From the NCBI RefSeq assembly GCF_015207705.1, contig NZ_JADEWI010000014.1, forward strand, positions 1 through 64,000: DNA of 64,000 nt. Direction: 5' to 3'. The position numbers and the translations under genes were made by a program. Under the pieces are notes generated by a model. That model made no database searches and was not told the DNA's origin. It was given only the letters and a program-made list of their open reading frames with translations. This document shows positions 48,104 through 55,945 of this stretch, in pieces; positions within the stretch are counted from its first letter, which is position 1; every line of letters starts with the position of its first letter. This stretch comes from Nostoc sp. LEGE 06077 (lineage in GTDB: Bacteria > Cyanobacteriota > Cyanobacteriia > Cyanobacteriales > Nostocaceae).

Positions 48104-49774
48104 ATGACTGAGACAGAGGTAGAAAAACTCAAGCTCATGATTGTCGATGATGAGCTAGATAATTTGGATTTACTCTACCGCACTTTTAGGCGAGATTTTC
48201 AAGTATTTAAAGCCAATCATGCCCTAAGTGCGCTGGACATATTGGAAAAAGAAGGTGAGATGGCCGTGATCATCTCCGATCAACGAATGCCAGAAATGAA
48301 TGGCACAGAATTTCTCAGTCGCACGGTAGAACGGTTTCCCGATACGATTAGGATTCTCCTGACTGGTTTTACAGATGTTGAAGATTTGGTGGATGCAATT
48401 AACTCCGGTCAAGTATTCAAATACATCACAAAACCTTGGAATCCTGAACGGCTAAAGTTACTAGTTGAACAAGCTACTGAGACATATCGCTTAGTCAAAC
48501 AACGTACTCAAGAGTTGCGTCGTTCTCTGCGACGAGAATCTTTATTTAATGAGGTGACGACGGCAATTCGAGAGTCTCTCGATTATGGCAATATGTTACA
48601 AAAAATTGTAGCCACTATTGGGCAAACATTTGATGCAACTTGTTGTCTGCTGATTCCGGTAGAAGGCGATCGCTTGACTAATGATAAATTCTCTTATCAA
48701 GATGCAAATTCTTCTATATTAAACTTTGCTTTTGAGCATAGTCTGTTTGAGAAAGTTGTCGAAACTCGTCATTACCAACTGAATCAAGAAACCTTTGAAG
48801 GCAACCCTTGTAATTATCTGGTAGTACCTCTTACCTATCAACAGCAACTATTGGCGGTACTTGCTCTTTATCAGGTGGGACGGGATGCACTTTGGCCAGA
48901 TGAAGACATTAAATTAATTACAGGTGTAGCTGACCAAGCAGCTTTAGCCCTTTTTCAAGCAAAACTCTACCAACGCCTGCAAGAAAAGCAAGAGCAAATT
49001 AGAGCAGAGTTGGAGGTAGCACGCCAAATTCAAAATAATCTCCTCCGGCAAAGTTTACCTGAGATCAAAGACGCAAAGTTACAAGCCTGCTGCTATCCAG
49101 CGCGAGAAGTGGGAGGCGATTTTTTTGAAGTCTTTGTCCATCCTAAAGGGGATTTATGGTTGGCTGTGGGCGATGTTTCTGGAAAAGGTGTACCAGCGGC
49201 TTTATTCATGGCCAGCGCCATTTCTGTATTGCGCCGCGAATTATCTCAAGAAACACCAGCCGAACCCCATACAATTGTCCAGAATCTCAATCATGCTCTG
49301 TGTAATGACTTAATTAGCAACAATTGTTTTATTACTCTTGTGTTAGCTTGTTATACCCCTACTACAGGCGAATTAGTCTACGCTAATGCTGGGCATATTT
49401 ATCCTTTGCTGTGGTCACACCAAGCTACCTCCAGTCAACAACCCAATTATCTCAAAGTACGCGGTATTCCTCTGGGTATTTTACCTACTTGGCAAGCACC
49501 ATCAGGACGGGCGCTCCTCTCTTCGGGAGATACTTTATTATTAGCTAGTGATGGGATTACTGAAGCAACCGTATCAAATGAATTACTAAAATGCGAAAAC
49601 ATAGATGATAATTCTTTGACGGGTACTCACTCTATGCTAAATCAAGAAGGCCTTTGGCAACTCCTCCAAACAGAGCCACAACCACTTTCTCTAAACCATT
49701 TACTAGCTCGCATCCAAGCAAATAACCAAGTTCAAGAAGACGATCAAACTATACTTTCACTAGAGGTTTTATAA
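48104..49774 (+). CDS. Receiver-GAF-PP2C (RsbU/SpoIIE-type) phosphatase
   Basis: The 556-residue protein has a receiver domain (1-125; phospho-Asp59 in IISDQRMPEMNG), a helical linker, a GAF-like domain (about 150-285) and a SpoIIE/RsbU phosphatase domain (about 315-555) with GGDFFEV, VGDVSGKGVPAALFM, YANAGH and LASDGITE holding the metal-binding Asp residues. Phosphorylation would set the activity towards a phosphorylated STAS protein in a partner switch. The RsbW-like gene follows after 3 bases, so the two are one operon. No STAS antagonist gene is in the window. Confidence 0.95.
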   Translation: MTETEVEKLKLMIVDDELDNLDLLYRTFRRDFQVFKANHALSALDILEKEGEMAVIISDQRMPEMNGTEFLSRTVERFPDTIRILLTGFTDVEDLVDAINSGQVFKYITKPWNPERLKLLVEQATETYRLVKQRTQELRRSLRRESLFNEVTTAIRESLDYGNMLQKIVATIGQTFDATCCLLIPVEGDRLTNDKFSYQDANSSILNFAFEHSLFEKVVETRHYQLNQETFEGNPCNYLVVPLTYQQQLLAVLALYQVGRDALWPDEDIKLITGVADQAALALFQAKLYQRLQEKQEQIRAELEVARQIQNNLLRQSLPEIKDAKLQACCYPAREVGGDFFEVFVHPKGDLWLAVGDVSGKGVPAALFMASAISVLRRELSQETPAEPHTIVQNLNHALCNDLISNNCFITLVLACYTPTTGELVYANAGHIYPLLWSHQATSSQQPNYLKVRGIPLGILPTWQAPSGRALLSSGDTLLLASDGITEATVSNELLKCENIDDNSLTGTHSMLNQEGLWQLLQTEPQPLSLNHLLARIQANNQVQEDDQTILSLEVL

Positions 49775-49777
49775 GTA

Positions 49778-50203
49778 ATGAAAAGTGAGCTTCATGTACC
49801 AAGTGATTTGAATTATTTAAATATTGTCGAAGGCTGGTTGCTGGGATGCTTGAAAGTCAAGCTAGGAGAATCTGTTGATTGGTCTCGGCAATCTAGTCGT
49901 TTACGACTGGCTTTGGTAGAAGCCTACTCTAATGTGGTACGTCATGCCCACAAAGAGCAGCCGAATTTACCAGTATTACTGCGCTTGGAACTCAAAGACC
50001 GAGATATTTCTCTAGAAATCTGGGACTATGGTGAAGGCTACGATATGTCTACCTATTTAGCACCCAACCCAGTAGACAAACAAGAAGGGGGTTATGGATG
50101 GCTAATTATGAATCGTTTAATGGATAAGGTAGAGTACCAATTACAAGTGAATGGTGCTAATTGTTTAAAGTTAGAAGCTACTATTCCTGAACTGGTGAAA
50201 TAA
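49778..50203 (+). CDS. RsbW-like anti-sigma/Ser kinase (HATPase)
   Basis: The 141-residue GHKL ATPase has the N box LALVEAYSNVVRHAH (about 47-61), the G1 box WDYGEGYD and the G2 loop GGYGWLIMNRLMD. Such proteins phosphorylate STAS antagonists or bind sigma factors. Together with the preceding phosphatase it forms the core of a partner-switch module. The target (sigma factor or other protein) is not encoded nearby. Confidence 0.9.
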   Translation: MKSELHVPSDLNYLNIVEGWLLGCLKVKLGESVDWSRQSSRLRLALVEAYSNVVRHAHKEQPNLPVLLRLELKDRDISLEIWDYGEGYDMSTYLAPNPVDKQEGGYGWLIMNRLMDKVEYQLQVNGANCLKLEATIPELVK

Positions 50204-50490
50204 CCCGAAGTTACTCTAGAAATTCGGTTTGATAAAGGGTAACGGGGAACGGCAAAGAAGGCAAATGTAGTGCATTTATTCAACGGTCTTTGGTGTTTAT
50301 CTGGGACTTGGGATTGTAGACGGCTAATTCAGAGCAACTAGTGATATTACGAAAAGTTAAGTAAAATACTAACTTTTAATAAAATTATTTGATTTATAGG
50401 GGCTAGTTATCAAATCCGGTAAAGGAAGAGTTACCAAAACAACCATTAGTAACAATTAGTCTTGATTACCCCTAAATTACAAACAAAGTC

Positions 50491-50862
50491 ATGATTCCGC
50501 CGATGGAAGCTTTATTTTGTTTGTCTCCGCGTTACGGTCTTGATGATGAGTTGCCTTGGCTAGAGGGGATTGACCCTAGTCGCCATTACTGGATTGCAGT
50601 AAACGGAGACAAGAATTTAACTATAGCTATTTCGGGGTTAGCGGTTGATTCAATCAGTGAATTGAAGCAGGTTATCCGCCCATTTCGCTCTTTACAACCA
50701 GGAGAAGAAATGACTTTGGCAAGAATGGCTAACTCTTGTAAAATTCACTGTGTTAGCCTCAATTGCTATGCAATAGAAACTGCAATCCATCAAGCTCCTG
50801 TCTCGCATTTGTTTGATCAAGAAACTTTAGATAGCCTACTTATGACAGCACACCCTGAGTGA
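50491..50862 (+). CDS. Conserved cyanobacterial protein, function unknown
   Basis: The 123-residue protein has a compact, folded-looking sequence (PRYGLDDELPWLEGIDPSRHYW; core YGLDDELPWLEG) with several Cys, His and Trp residues (KIHCVSLNCYAIE). No domain or signal is recognised. It could start at the second Met (residue 5). The preceding 290-base spacer shows no clear promoter. Confidence 0.65.
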   Translation: MIPPMEALFCLSPRYGLDDELPWLEGIDPSRHYWIAVNGDKNLTIAISGLAVDSISELKQVIRPFRSLQPGEEMTLARMANSCKIHCVSLNCYAIETAIHQAPVSHLFDQETLDSLLMTAHPE

Positions 50863-51073
50863 GTATGCGCTCCAGCAGATGTTGAGTTGGGTAGAAGATT
50901 ATTAATGCGCTCTTTGCCGTGAGCAGTAGCTAACAAGAGTTAGGTGAATTCTAGCCATAAATTTATCATTACAGTTGGTTGAGCAAAGTCAATACCAACT
51001 GCATAATTGGGAGCAGAGCAAACTCGTTAACATCGATATTTTTGAGCAGATATTTAGATTGATTTGCGGTTAG

Positions 51074-51487
51074 TTACTTTTCTGTCCGCAAGGCTAATAA
51101 CTCTTGGGGAGAAGCCAAGAGTTTGATTTTGGTGTATGTAATTTTTCGATGTTGGTTCAAGATAAATAGCCACATAACATTTACACCACACCAAGATGTT
51201 TGGGCTTTGCCTGTGACCTGAACTTGAATTTGGTTATTTTCTAAATGCTCAATTATTCCTTGCTGGGGATAGGCTGTCAGGCCTTGGGCTTCTTGTTGTA
51301 AATAATTTGCGATCGCATCTGTACCCACAATACCAGATTCAAAAGGCGCATACATCACACCATCTTCGGCAAACAGTGATGCTGTTTGTTGAAATTGACC
51401 TGCATTTAAAGTTGCAAAATAATCTAAGATGCAAGGTTCGGAAATTCCTGCAATCTTAATTTCACCTATAGATTCAGCAGTTTTCAT
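51074..51487 (-). CDS. Orange carotenoid protein C-terminal domain homologue (CTDH)
   Basis: I choose ATG 51487 (MKTAESIGEI), 137 residues. The sequence follows the OCP C-terminal (NTF2-like) domain through its length: ILDYFATLNAGQF, LFAEDGVMYAPFE, GIVGTDAIANYL, QVQVTGKAQTSW, VNVMWLFILN and LLASPQELLALR. The Tyr23 and Trp106 positions match the OCP pair that hydrogen-bonds the carotenoid keto group. CTDHs bind and move canthaxanthin or echinenone between membranes and helical carotenoid proteins. Cys100 (TSWCGVN) may correspond to the cysteine used for redox-controlled dimers in Nostoc CTDH. An N-terminal-domain homologue lies 2.7 kb away at 54183. Confidence 0.85.
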   Translation of the reverse strand: MKTAESIGEIKIAGISEPCILDYFATLNAGQFQQTASLFAEDGVMYAPFESGIVGTDAIANYLQQEAQGLTAYPQQGIIEHLENNQIQVQVTGKAQTSWCGVNVMWLFILNQHRKITYTKIKLLASPQELLALRTEK

Positions 51488-51594
51488 AAAATTACCATTA
51501 TTAAGCTTACTGAAAATTAATTTGAATATAAAAGTCAATATAAAAAAAGTAGCTGTTGAGGGAAATTATTAATTTAGACTATTTCTTAAGAAGG

Positions 51595-51628
51595 AATTTG
51601 TTCCCAGATTTTTGTCTGGGAACAAATT
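51595..51628. other. Perfect 14-bp hairpin between CTDH and queG
   Basis: aatttgttcccaga (51595-51608) is fully complementary to 51615-51628, with a 6-base loop (tttttg). The two genes are divergent, so it is not an ordinary terminator of either. It may end a short RNA, insulate the promoters or be a mobile repeat. The rest of 51488-51939 is AT-rich spacer. Confidence 0.6.
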
Positions 51629-51872
51629 TTGACAATTCATTGAGGTTGGGAGGATATCGTAATACTGATTTAGTCAGGTAAAGGGTTAACACCCATGTCA
51701 GTGGCTACTTTACGAAAAATGATGGCACTACAGTTGATTAGTTAAGTATGCTGATGATTCAGTGAGAGGTTTGCATTACTTTTTATTGCTTTGCCTCTTA
51801 CTCTTCAATGTTGCATTATTTGTTTACAAAGCGCAAATAAAATTTACAAATATGTTGATAAGTAAATTTTTT

Positions 51873-51901
51873 ATGGCAGACTTTACTTTTTAATGTATAA
51901 T
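51873..51901 (+). promoter_or_regulatory. Promoter candidate for queG
   Basis: A perfect -10 box, TATAAT (51896-51901), lies 38 bases before the queG ATG, with a weak -35 box (atggca, 51873-51878) at 17 bases spacing. Confidence 0.45.
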
Positions 51902-51939
51902 TAAAATTCCCAAATGTGGGCAGAATTTAGCTCAAAAAA

Positions 51940-52914
51940 ATGAATCAAAGTTCTGGAACCAGTAGCAGGGTAGTAAAAGAAAAAGCTTTAGAGTTAGGCT
52001 TTCACAAAGTGGGAATTGCTGCTGTAGAAGAGGTAGATAATACCGAAGTTCAGAGAATGCAAGCATGGATAGCGCTGGGTTATCACGCTGATATGGAATG
52101 GATGAATAACCCCAAGCGGCAAGATATTCGTTTAGTGATGCCAGAGGCGCGATCGCTTGTGTGTGTGGCTCTGAATTATTACACCCCACATCAGCGTCCA
52201 GAAGGGGAAGAATACGCCAAAATCTCCCGCTATGGTTGGGGGAGAGATTACCACAAGGTAATGCACAAAAAACTCAAGCAGCTGACTATCTGGTTAGAAT
52301 CACTGGGTGAAGGCGTGAAAGCTAAGTACTACGCAGACACTGGCCCCGTACAAGATAAAGTCTGGGCGCAAAAAGCGGGAATTGGTTGGATTGCCAAAAA
52401 TGGGAATGTGATTACTAGAGAGTATGGCTCTTGGGTATTTTTAGGCGAAGTTGTGACAAATTTAGAATTAGAATGCGATCGCCCCCATACACAACATTGC
52501 GGTAGCTGTACTCGTTGTTTAACAGCTTGTCCAACTGGAGCTATTACCCAACCGTTTGTAGTGGATGCTAATCGCTGCATTGCTTATCATACAATTGAAA
52601 ATCGCGGCGAAAAATTACCAGAGGCGATCGCACCACACTTGCAAGGGTGGGTTGCAGGCTGCGATATTTGCCAAGATGTCTGTCCTTGGAATCAGCGATT
52701 TGCTCACACAACTGACGTGGCAGATTTTCAACCTTATCCTGGGAATATTGCGCCCAAGCTGATAGAATTAGCGAAAATCTCAGATGAGGAGTGGGACAGA
52801 CAATTTCCGGCATCAGCGTTGCGGCGGATTAAGCCAGAAATGTTAAGACGGAATGCCCGTGCTAATCTTGACGCATCCCAGCAAAATAATGACTCAGAAA
52901 GTAATTGTTTTTGA
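51940..52914 (+). CDS. queG: Epoxyqueuosine reductase
   Basis: The 324-residue enzyme reduces epoxyqueuosine to queuosine in tRNA, the last step of that modification. It has the N-terminal cobalamin-binding region (ALNYYTPHQRP, GRDYHKVMHKKL) and two 4Fe-4S clusters: HCGSCTRCLTACPTGAI (about 185-201) and CDICQDVCPWN (about 240-250). The length is normal for the form without the HEAT domain. Its 3' end overlaps the HAD gene by 26 bases in another frame. Confidence 0.95.
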   Translation: MNQSSGTSSRVVKEKALELGFHKVGIAAVEEVDNTEVQRMQAWIALGYHADMEWMNNPKRQDIRLVMPEARSLVCVALNYYTPHQRPEGEEYAKISRYGWGRDYHKVMHKKLKQLTIWLESLGEGVKAKYYADTGPVQDKVWAQKAGIGWIAKNGNVITREYGSWVFLGEVVTNLELECDRPHTQHCGSCTRCLTACPTGAITQPFVVDANRCIAYHTIENRGEKLPEAIAPHLQGWVAGCDICQDVCPWNQRFAHTTDVADFQPYPGNIAPKLIELAKISDEEWDRQFPASALRRIKPEMLRRNARANLDASQQNNDSESNCF

Positions 52915-53524
52915 TTTTGATGGCACAATTGCAGATACAGTAGATGCTCTTATCGTTATTGCCAATCGTTTAGCTACAGAGTTTGGCTATAAACAAATCA
53001 CTCCTGAACAACTCGCTTACTTAAGGAATTTAACTTCTAGAGAAATTATTAAATACTCAGGTGTTTCTCTGTTAAAAATTCCTTTTCTACTCAAGAAAGT
53101 CAAATCAGAACTAAAAAATAAAATTCACGAATTTCAACCAATTCCTGGAATTCAAGAAGCACTCACAGAACTGAAAAATCAAGGTTATAAGTTAGGAATT
53201 ATCACATCTAACTCTAAGGAAAATGTTACAGCTTTCCTAGAAAATCACGATTTAGATAACCTCTTTGATTTTATTTATTCAGGAGTAACTATTTTTGGGA
53301 AAACAACCATCATAAATAACGTATTAAAGCAAAAACAACTTTCAACTCAAGCAGTTATTTATGTTGGTGATGAAACCAGAGATATAGAAGCTTCCAGGAA
53401 GGCTAATATTAAAGTAGTTGCCGTGACTTGGGGATTTAATTCCCCAGAAGTATTATCAAAGCAAAATCCTGACTTTTTAATTAACCATCCCAGCGAACTA
53501 CTAGATGTTGTGCAAAATTGTTGA
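52889..53524 (+). CDS. HAD-superfamily phosphatase (phosphoglycolate phosphatase-like)
   Basis: I choose ATG 52889 (MTQKVIVFDFDGTIADT), 211 residues. The DFDGTIADT motif holds the nucleophile and acid Asp, followed by a helical C1 cap (about 20-80), LGIITSNSK (motif II) and VGDETRDIEASRKA (motif IV) with the Mg-binding Asp residues. It resembles Gph-type HAD hydrolases; the substrate could be phosphoglycolate or another small phosphate. It probably shares the queG transcript. Confidence 0.88.
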   Translation: MTQKVIVFDFDGTIADTVDALIVIANRLATEFGYKQITPEQLAYLRNLTSREIIKYSGVSLLKIPFLLKKVKSELKNKIHEFQPIPGIQEALTELKNQGYKLGIITSNSKENVTAFLENHDLDNLFDFIYSGVTIFGKTTIINNVLKQKQLSTQAVIYVGDETRDIEASRKANIKVVAVTWGFNSPEVLSKQNPDFLINHPSELLDVVQNC

Positions 53525-53592
53525 GCATCAGCTAATAGTTCAAATAAAAGGAAGCATGAAGTATGAATTGTCATAATTCATACTTCAATTGA

Positions 53593-53967
53593 CTATTTTT
53601 TGGGTTGACCCTTTTCTATAGCTTGTTTGACTAAATCATCACTAACATTTGAAACACCTTCGTTCTGAGAACCACCAACTTCTTTTGCTAACTCTAAATA
53701 ATCACTCGGATTACCTGTAGATTGTGCTTCAGATGTTTTATCTTCTGCTTCTGGAACTTCAAATTTAGGTGCGGTTGCTGTTTCAGCAGCAGATGCGCCT
53801 TCGGGAGTGCGGTCTATTTCACTGACGCTAAATTGCTGGGCGGCTGCGTAATCTGCATCAAAATCTACTTTTTGTACTTTTTCTTCACCACTAGCCATGT
53901 TTTCTGCGGCTAATTGTGCATCATGGGTAGTAGCTTCATTAGGATTGGGTTTTATTGTATCAGCCAT
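53593..53967 (-). CDS. Acidic, probably disordered small protein
   Basis: The 124-residue protein is rich in Glu, Asp, Ala, Ser and Thr and lacks hydrophobic clusters (ENMASGEEKVQKVDFDADYAA, APKFEVPEAEDKTSEA in short blocks). It looks intrinsically disordered. It is divergent from the carotenoid-domain gene at 54183, with a shared 215-base promoter spacer. I do not recognise a family; a stress-related role is only a guess from composition. Confidence 0.6.
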   Translation of the reverse strand: MADTIKPNPNEATTHDAQLAAENMASGEEKVQKVDFDADYAAAQQFSVSEIDRTPEGASAAETATAPKFEVPEAEDKTSEAQSTGNPSDYLELAKEVGGSQNEGVSNVSDDLVKQAIEKGQPKK

Positions 53968-54182
53968 AATTTAACACTTGTGTAATTTTATTAAATGCTA
54001 GGGCGATTGTAGCAAAACAAATTGTTAAATTACTGCCACCTAGGGAGAGATCATGACCTCTATTAAAAGATAGATATAAGTTTTAATTACAAATTAAAAT
54101 AAGTCTTTCTCTAGGAGGGAGATAATATTTATCGAAAATTGTTAACTCTTAGTTTGCTATGTTAATTTCCCGGTGATAAATT

Positions 54183-54713
54183 ATGACTGCAAGTTACGAA
54201 AAAAACGCTCCTCAAGCCTTAAGTAATCAAACCCAAAATGTTGTTCAAGCCTTTAATAAGTTAGATACTGATGCTAAATTAGCATGGTTTTATCTTGTTT
54301 ATGAAAACATGGGTGATTCTATTACTCCTGCGGCTCCGGCTGCTGCGGAACCTGAATTAGCACCACTTTTATTAAATGATTATTTGCAACTTTCTGAAGA
54401 AGAACAACTAAATGCGATGCGGGATATAGTTAACCGCAAAGACACAGAATATTCTCGCGCCTATGGTGCAATAAAAGAAAATAACCAATTGTTAGTTTGG
54501 TATGTTTGGGCTGTAGCTATGGGTAAATCTGTAGTTGATTTTCCTGACGATTATGAACCCAGTAAGGGAATTAATGATTTGATTTCTCAAATTGAAGGCT
54601 TAGATTTTGAAGCGCAAATGTCAGTTTTTAGAACGATCGCCGGTGAAATGGGCTACAGTGATGTCCAACCGATAGAAACACAAGCCGAAACTGGTAAAAC
54701 TTCCAGCCTTTAA
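54183..54713 (+). CDS. Orange carotenoid protein N-terminal-domain homologue (HCP-like)
   Basis: The 176-residue helical protein follows the OCP N-terminal domain: KLAWFYLVYENMG (about 32-44), ITPAAPAAAEPELAPLLL, LSEEEQLNAMRDIVNRKDTEYSRAYG (about 70-95, core MRDIVNRKDTEYSRAYG), NNQLLVWYVWAVAMG (about 100-114) and a final FEAQMSVFRTIAGEMGY. Tyr40 and the Trp106-Tyr107 pair correspond to residues lining the carotenoid tunnel of OCP (Tyr44, Trp110). The residue matching Trp41 appears replaced by Tyr. Members bind canthaxanthin-like pigments and quench singlet oxygen or phycobilisomes. The divergence suggests a distinct subgroup. Confidence 0.75.
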   Translation: MTASYEKNAPQALSNQTQNVVQAFNKLDTDAKLAWFYLVYENMGDSITPAAPAAAEPELAPLLLNDYLQLSEEEQLNAMRDIVNRKDTEYSRAYGAIKENNQLLVWYVWAVAMGKSVVDFPDDYEPSKGINDLISQIEGLDFEAQMSVFRTIAGEMGYSDVQPIETQAETGKTSSL

Positions 54714-54753
54714 TCATTAAAGAGGTTAGGGACTAGTGATAAAAAGCTAGTAG

Positions 54754-54776
54754 GGTGCGTTGTTGGAGAACGCACC
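54754..54776. terminator. Hairpin between convergent carotenoid-domain and ATPase genes
   Basis: ggtgcgtt (54754-54761) pairs with aacgcacc (54769-54776) around a 7-base loop. It lies between two stops. The sequence gtagggtgcgtt is also a common intergenic repeat in this group. Confidence 0.6.
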
Positions 54777-54783
54777 ACTCATT

Positions 54784-55545
54784 TTATGATGTAGCTACTT
54801 GAGTTAAATCTGCTGGTGTGAGGTTAGAGTGAATAACTTCACCATCACGGAACCAAACGATGCGCTGCGTTTGACGGGCTACTTCTGGTTCGTGAGTTAC
54901 CATGACTACGGTGATACCACTGGCGTTTAATTCGGTGAAAATGTCTAATACTTCTTGGGTGGTGCGCGAGTCAAGTGCGCCTGTGGGTTCATCAGCTAGG
55001 AGGACGACAGGACGGTTGACAATTGCACGAGCGATCGCTACTCTTTGTTGTTGACCGCCTGAGAGTTGATTTGGCTTGTTGTTGAGGCGTTTTTCTAAAC
55101 CAACTCGTATTAAAGCTTCGATGGCGCGATCGCGTCTTTCTGTCGGGTTAACATTAGCATAAGCCATTGGTAACATCACATTTTCTAAGGCTGTGAGTTG
55201 AGCTAAGAGGTGAAATTGTTGGAAGACAAACCCCAGCTTTTTGTTGCGGATATGTGCTAAGGCTTGATCATTCATTTGGGCAACATCAAGGTTATCTAAA
55301 TAATAATGTCCATCTGTGGGACGATCTAAACAGCCGATAATATTCATGGCTGTAGATTTACCTGAACCTGAAGGCCCCATAATTGAACAATATTCGCCTT
55401 CGTTGATAGTCAAGTTGACATTATTCAGTGCTTTGACTTCGGTTTCGCCACTACCGTAGACTTTAAAGATATCTTCTAAACGAATGATTGCCGATTTTGC
55501 TCCAGGATTAGGAACTAGAGAATCGGTCATTGAAATAGTTGTCAT
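54784..55545 (-). CDS. MacB/LolD/DevA-type ABC exporter ATPase
   Basis: The 253-residue ATPase has Walker A GPSGSGKST, Q-loop VFQQFHLL, signature LSGGQQQRVAIARA, Walker B VLLADEPTGALD and MVTHEPEVA. Its closest type is the ATPase of MacB-like tripartite exporters such as DevA. The matching permease and HlyD-like genes (61257-63940) lie on the same strand but 5.7 kb upstream, separated by the CHAT block. It thus appears to be the detached third gene of that exporter, although it may now have its own promoter. Confidence 0.9.
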   Translation of the reverse strand: MTTISMTDSLVPNPGAKSAIIRLEDIFKVYGSGETEVKALNNVNLTINEGEYCSIMGPSGSGKSTAMNIIGCLDRPTDGHYYLDNLDVAQMNDQALAHIRNKKLGFVFQQFHLLAQLTALENVMLPMAYANVNPTERRDRAIEALIRVGLEKRLNNKPNQLSGGQQQRVAIARAIVNRPVVLLADEPTGALDSRTTQEVLDIFTELNASGITVVMVTHEPEVARQTQRIVWFRDGEVIHSNLTPADLTQVATS

Positions 55546-55630
55546 AAATATTTAGTTATTATTTTTTACCTGCTATTTCTAGGATAGTCTTTGCGTTTAG
55601 GAGTTGTTTGGGAAGTCGATAATTATACTA

Positions 55631-55894
55631 AAAACCCCTCTCAAAACCTCTCCCCGAAACGGCTACGGTGTACACACAAATGTTCGTTGAGTGCATCTGT
55701 CCCGCCTCGGAATGAATTCCGAGTCTCATAGCGCAAGTCATCTGAAGATGGCTGAACTAAAAATGTCTTCCAGTCCGCGCTTTGTGGACTTTGGCTATGA
55801 GCCTGGAACTTTAGTTCTAGGCGGGATGTGGTTGAACATGAAAATTTTTGACTTGTGTGTACACCTTAGCCCTGAAACGGAGAGAGGCTTTGAA
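55631..55894. repeat. 45-bp repeat copy split by a MITE-like insertion
   Basis: The left part 55631-55660 (aaacccctctcaaaacctct, then ccccgaaac) and right part 55872-55894 (gaaacggagagaggctttga) together match the intact copy at 61032-61076. The 211 bases between are a separate element. The two copies are in the same orientation and flank the CHAT block. Confidence 0.8.
55661..55871. mobile_element. MITE-like foldback element with 19-bp terminal inverted repeats
   Basis: The left end GGCTACGGTGTACACACAA (55661-55679) matches the inverse of the right end (55853-55871) with one mismatch. Internal arms continue as an imperfect inverted repeat: 55699-55738 (tcccgcct, ctcatagc, aagtc) against 55788-55827 (aggcggga, gctatgag, gactt). 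The 7-base flanks ccgaaac and ctgaaac look like a target duplication with one mismatch. There is no transposase gene; a 78-codon frame across it is not convincing. It would need a related transposase elsewhere. Confidence 0.8.
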
Positions 55895-55945
55895 ACCCAT
55901 TATCTCAAGGGGATAAACAGAATGTAAGGAATTAGTAAGGCATCT

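Noticed and set aside
55691-55927. 78-codon frame through the MITE-like element
   Set aside because: It runs across the internal arms, out of the right terminal repeat and into the flanking repeat. No transposase motif.
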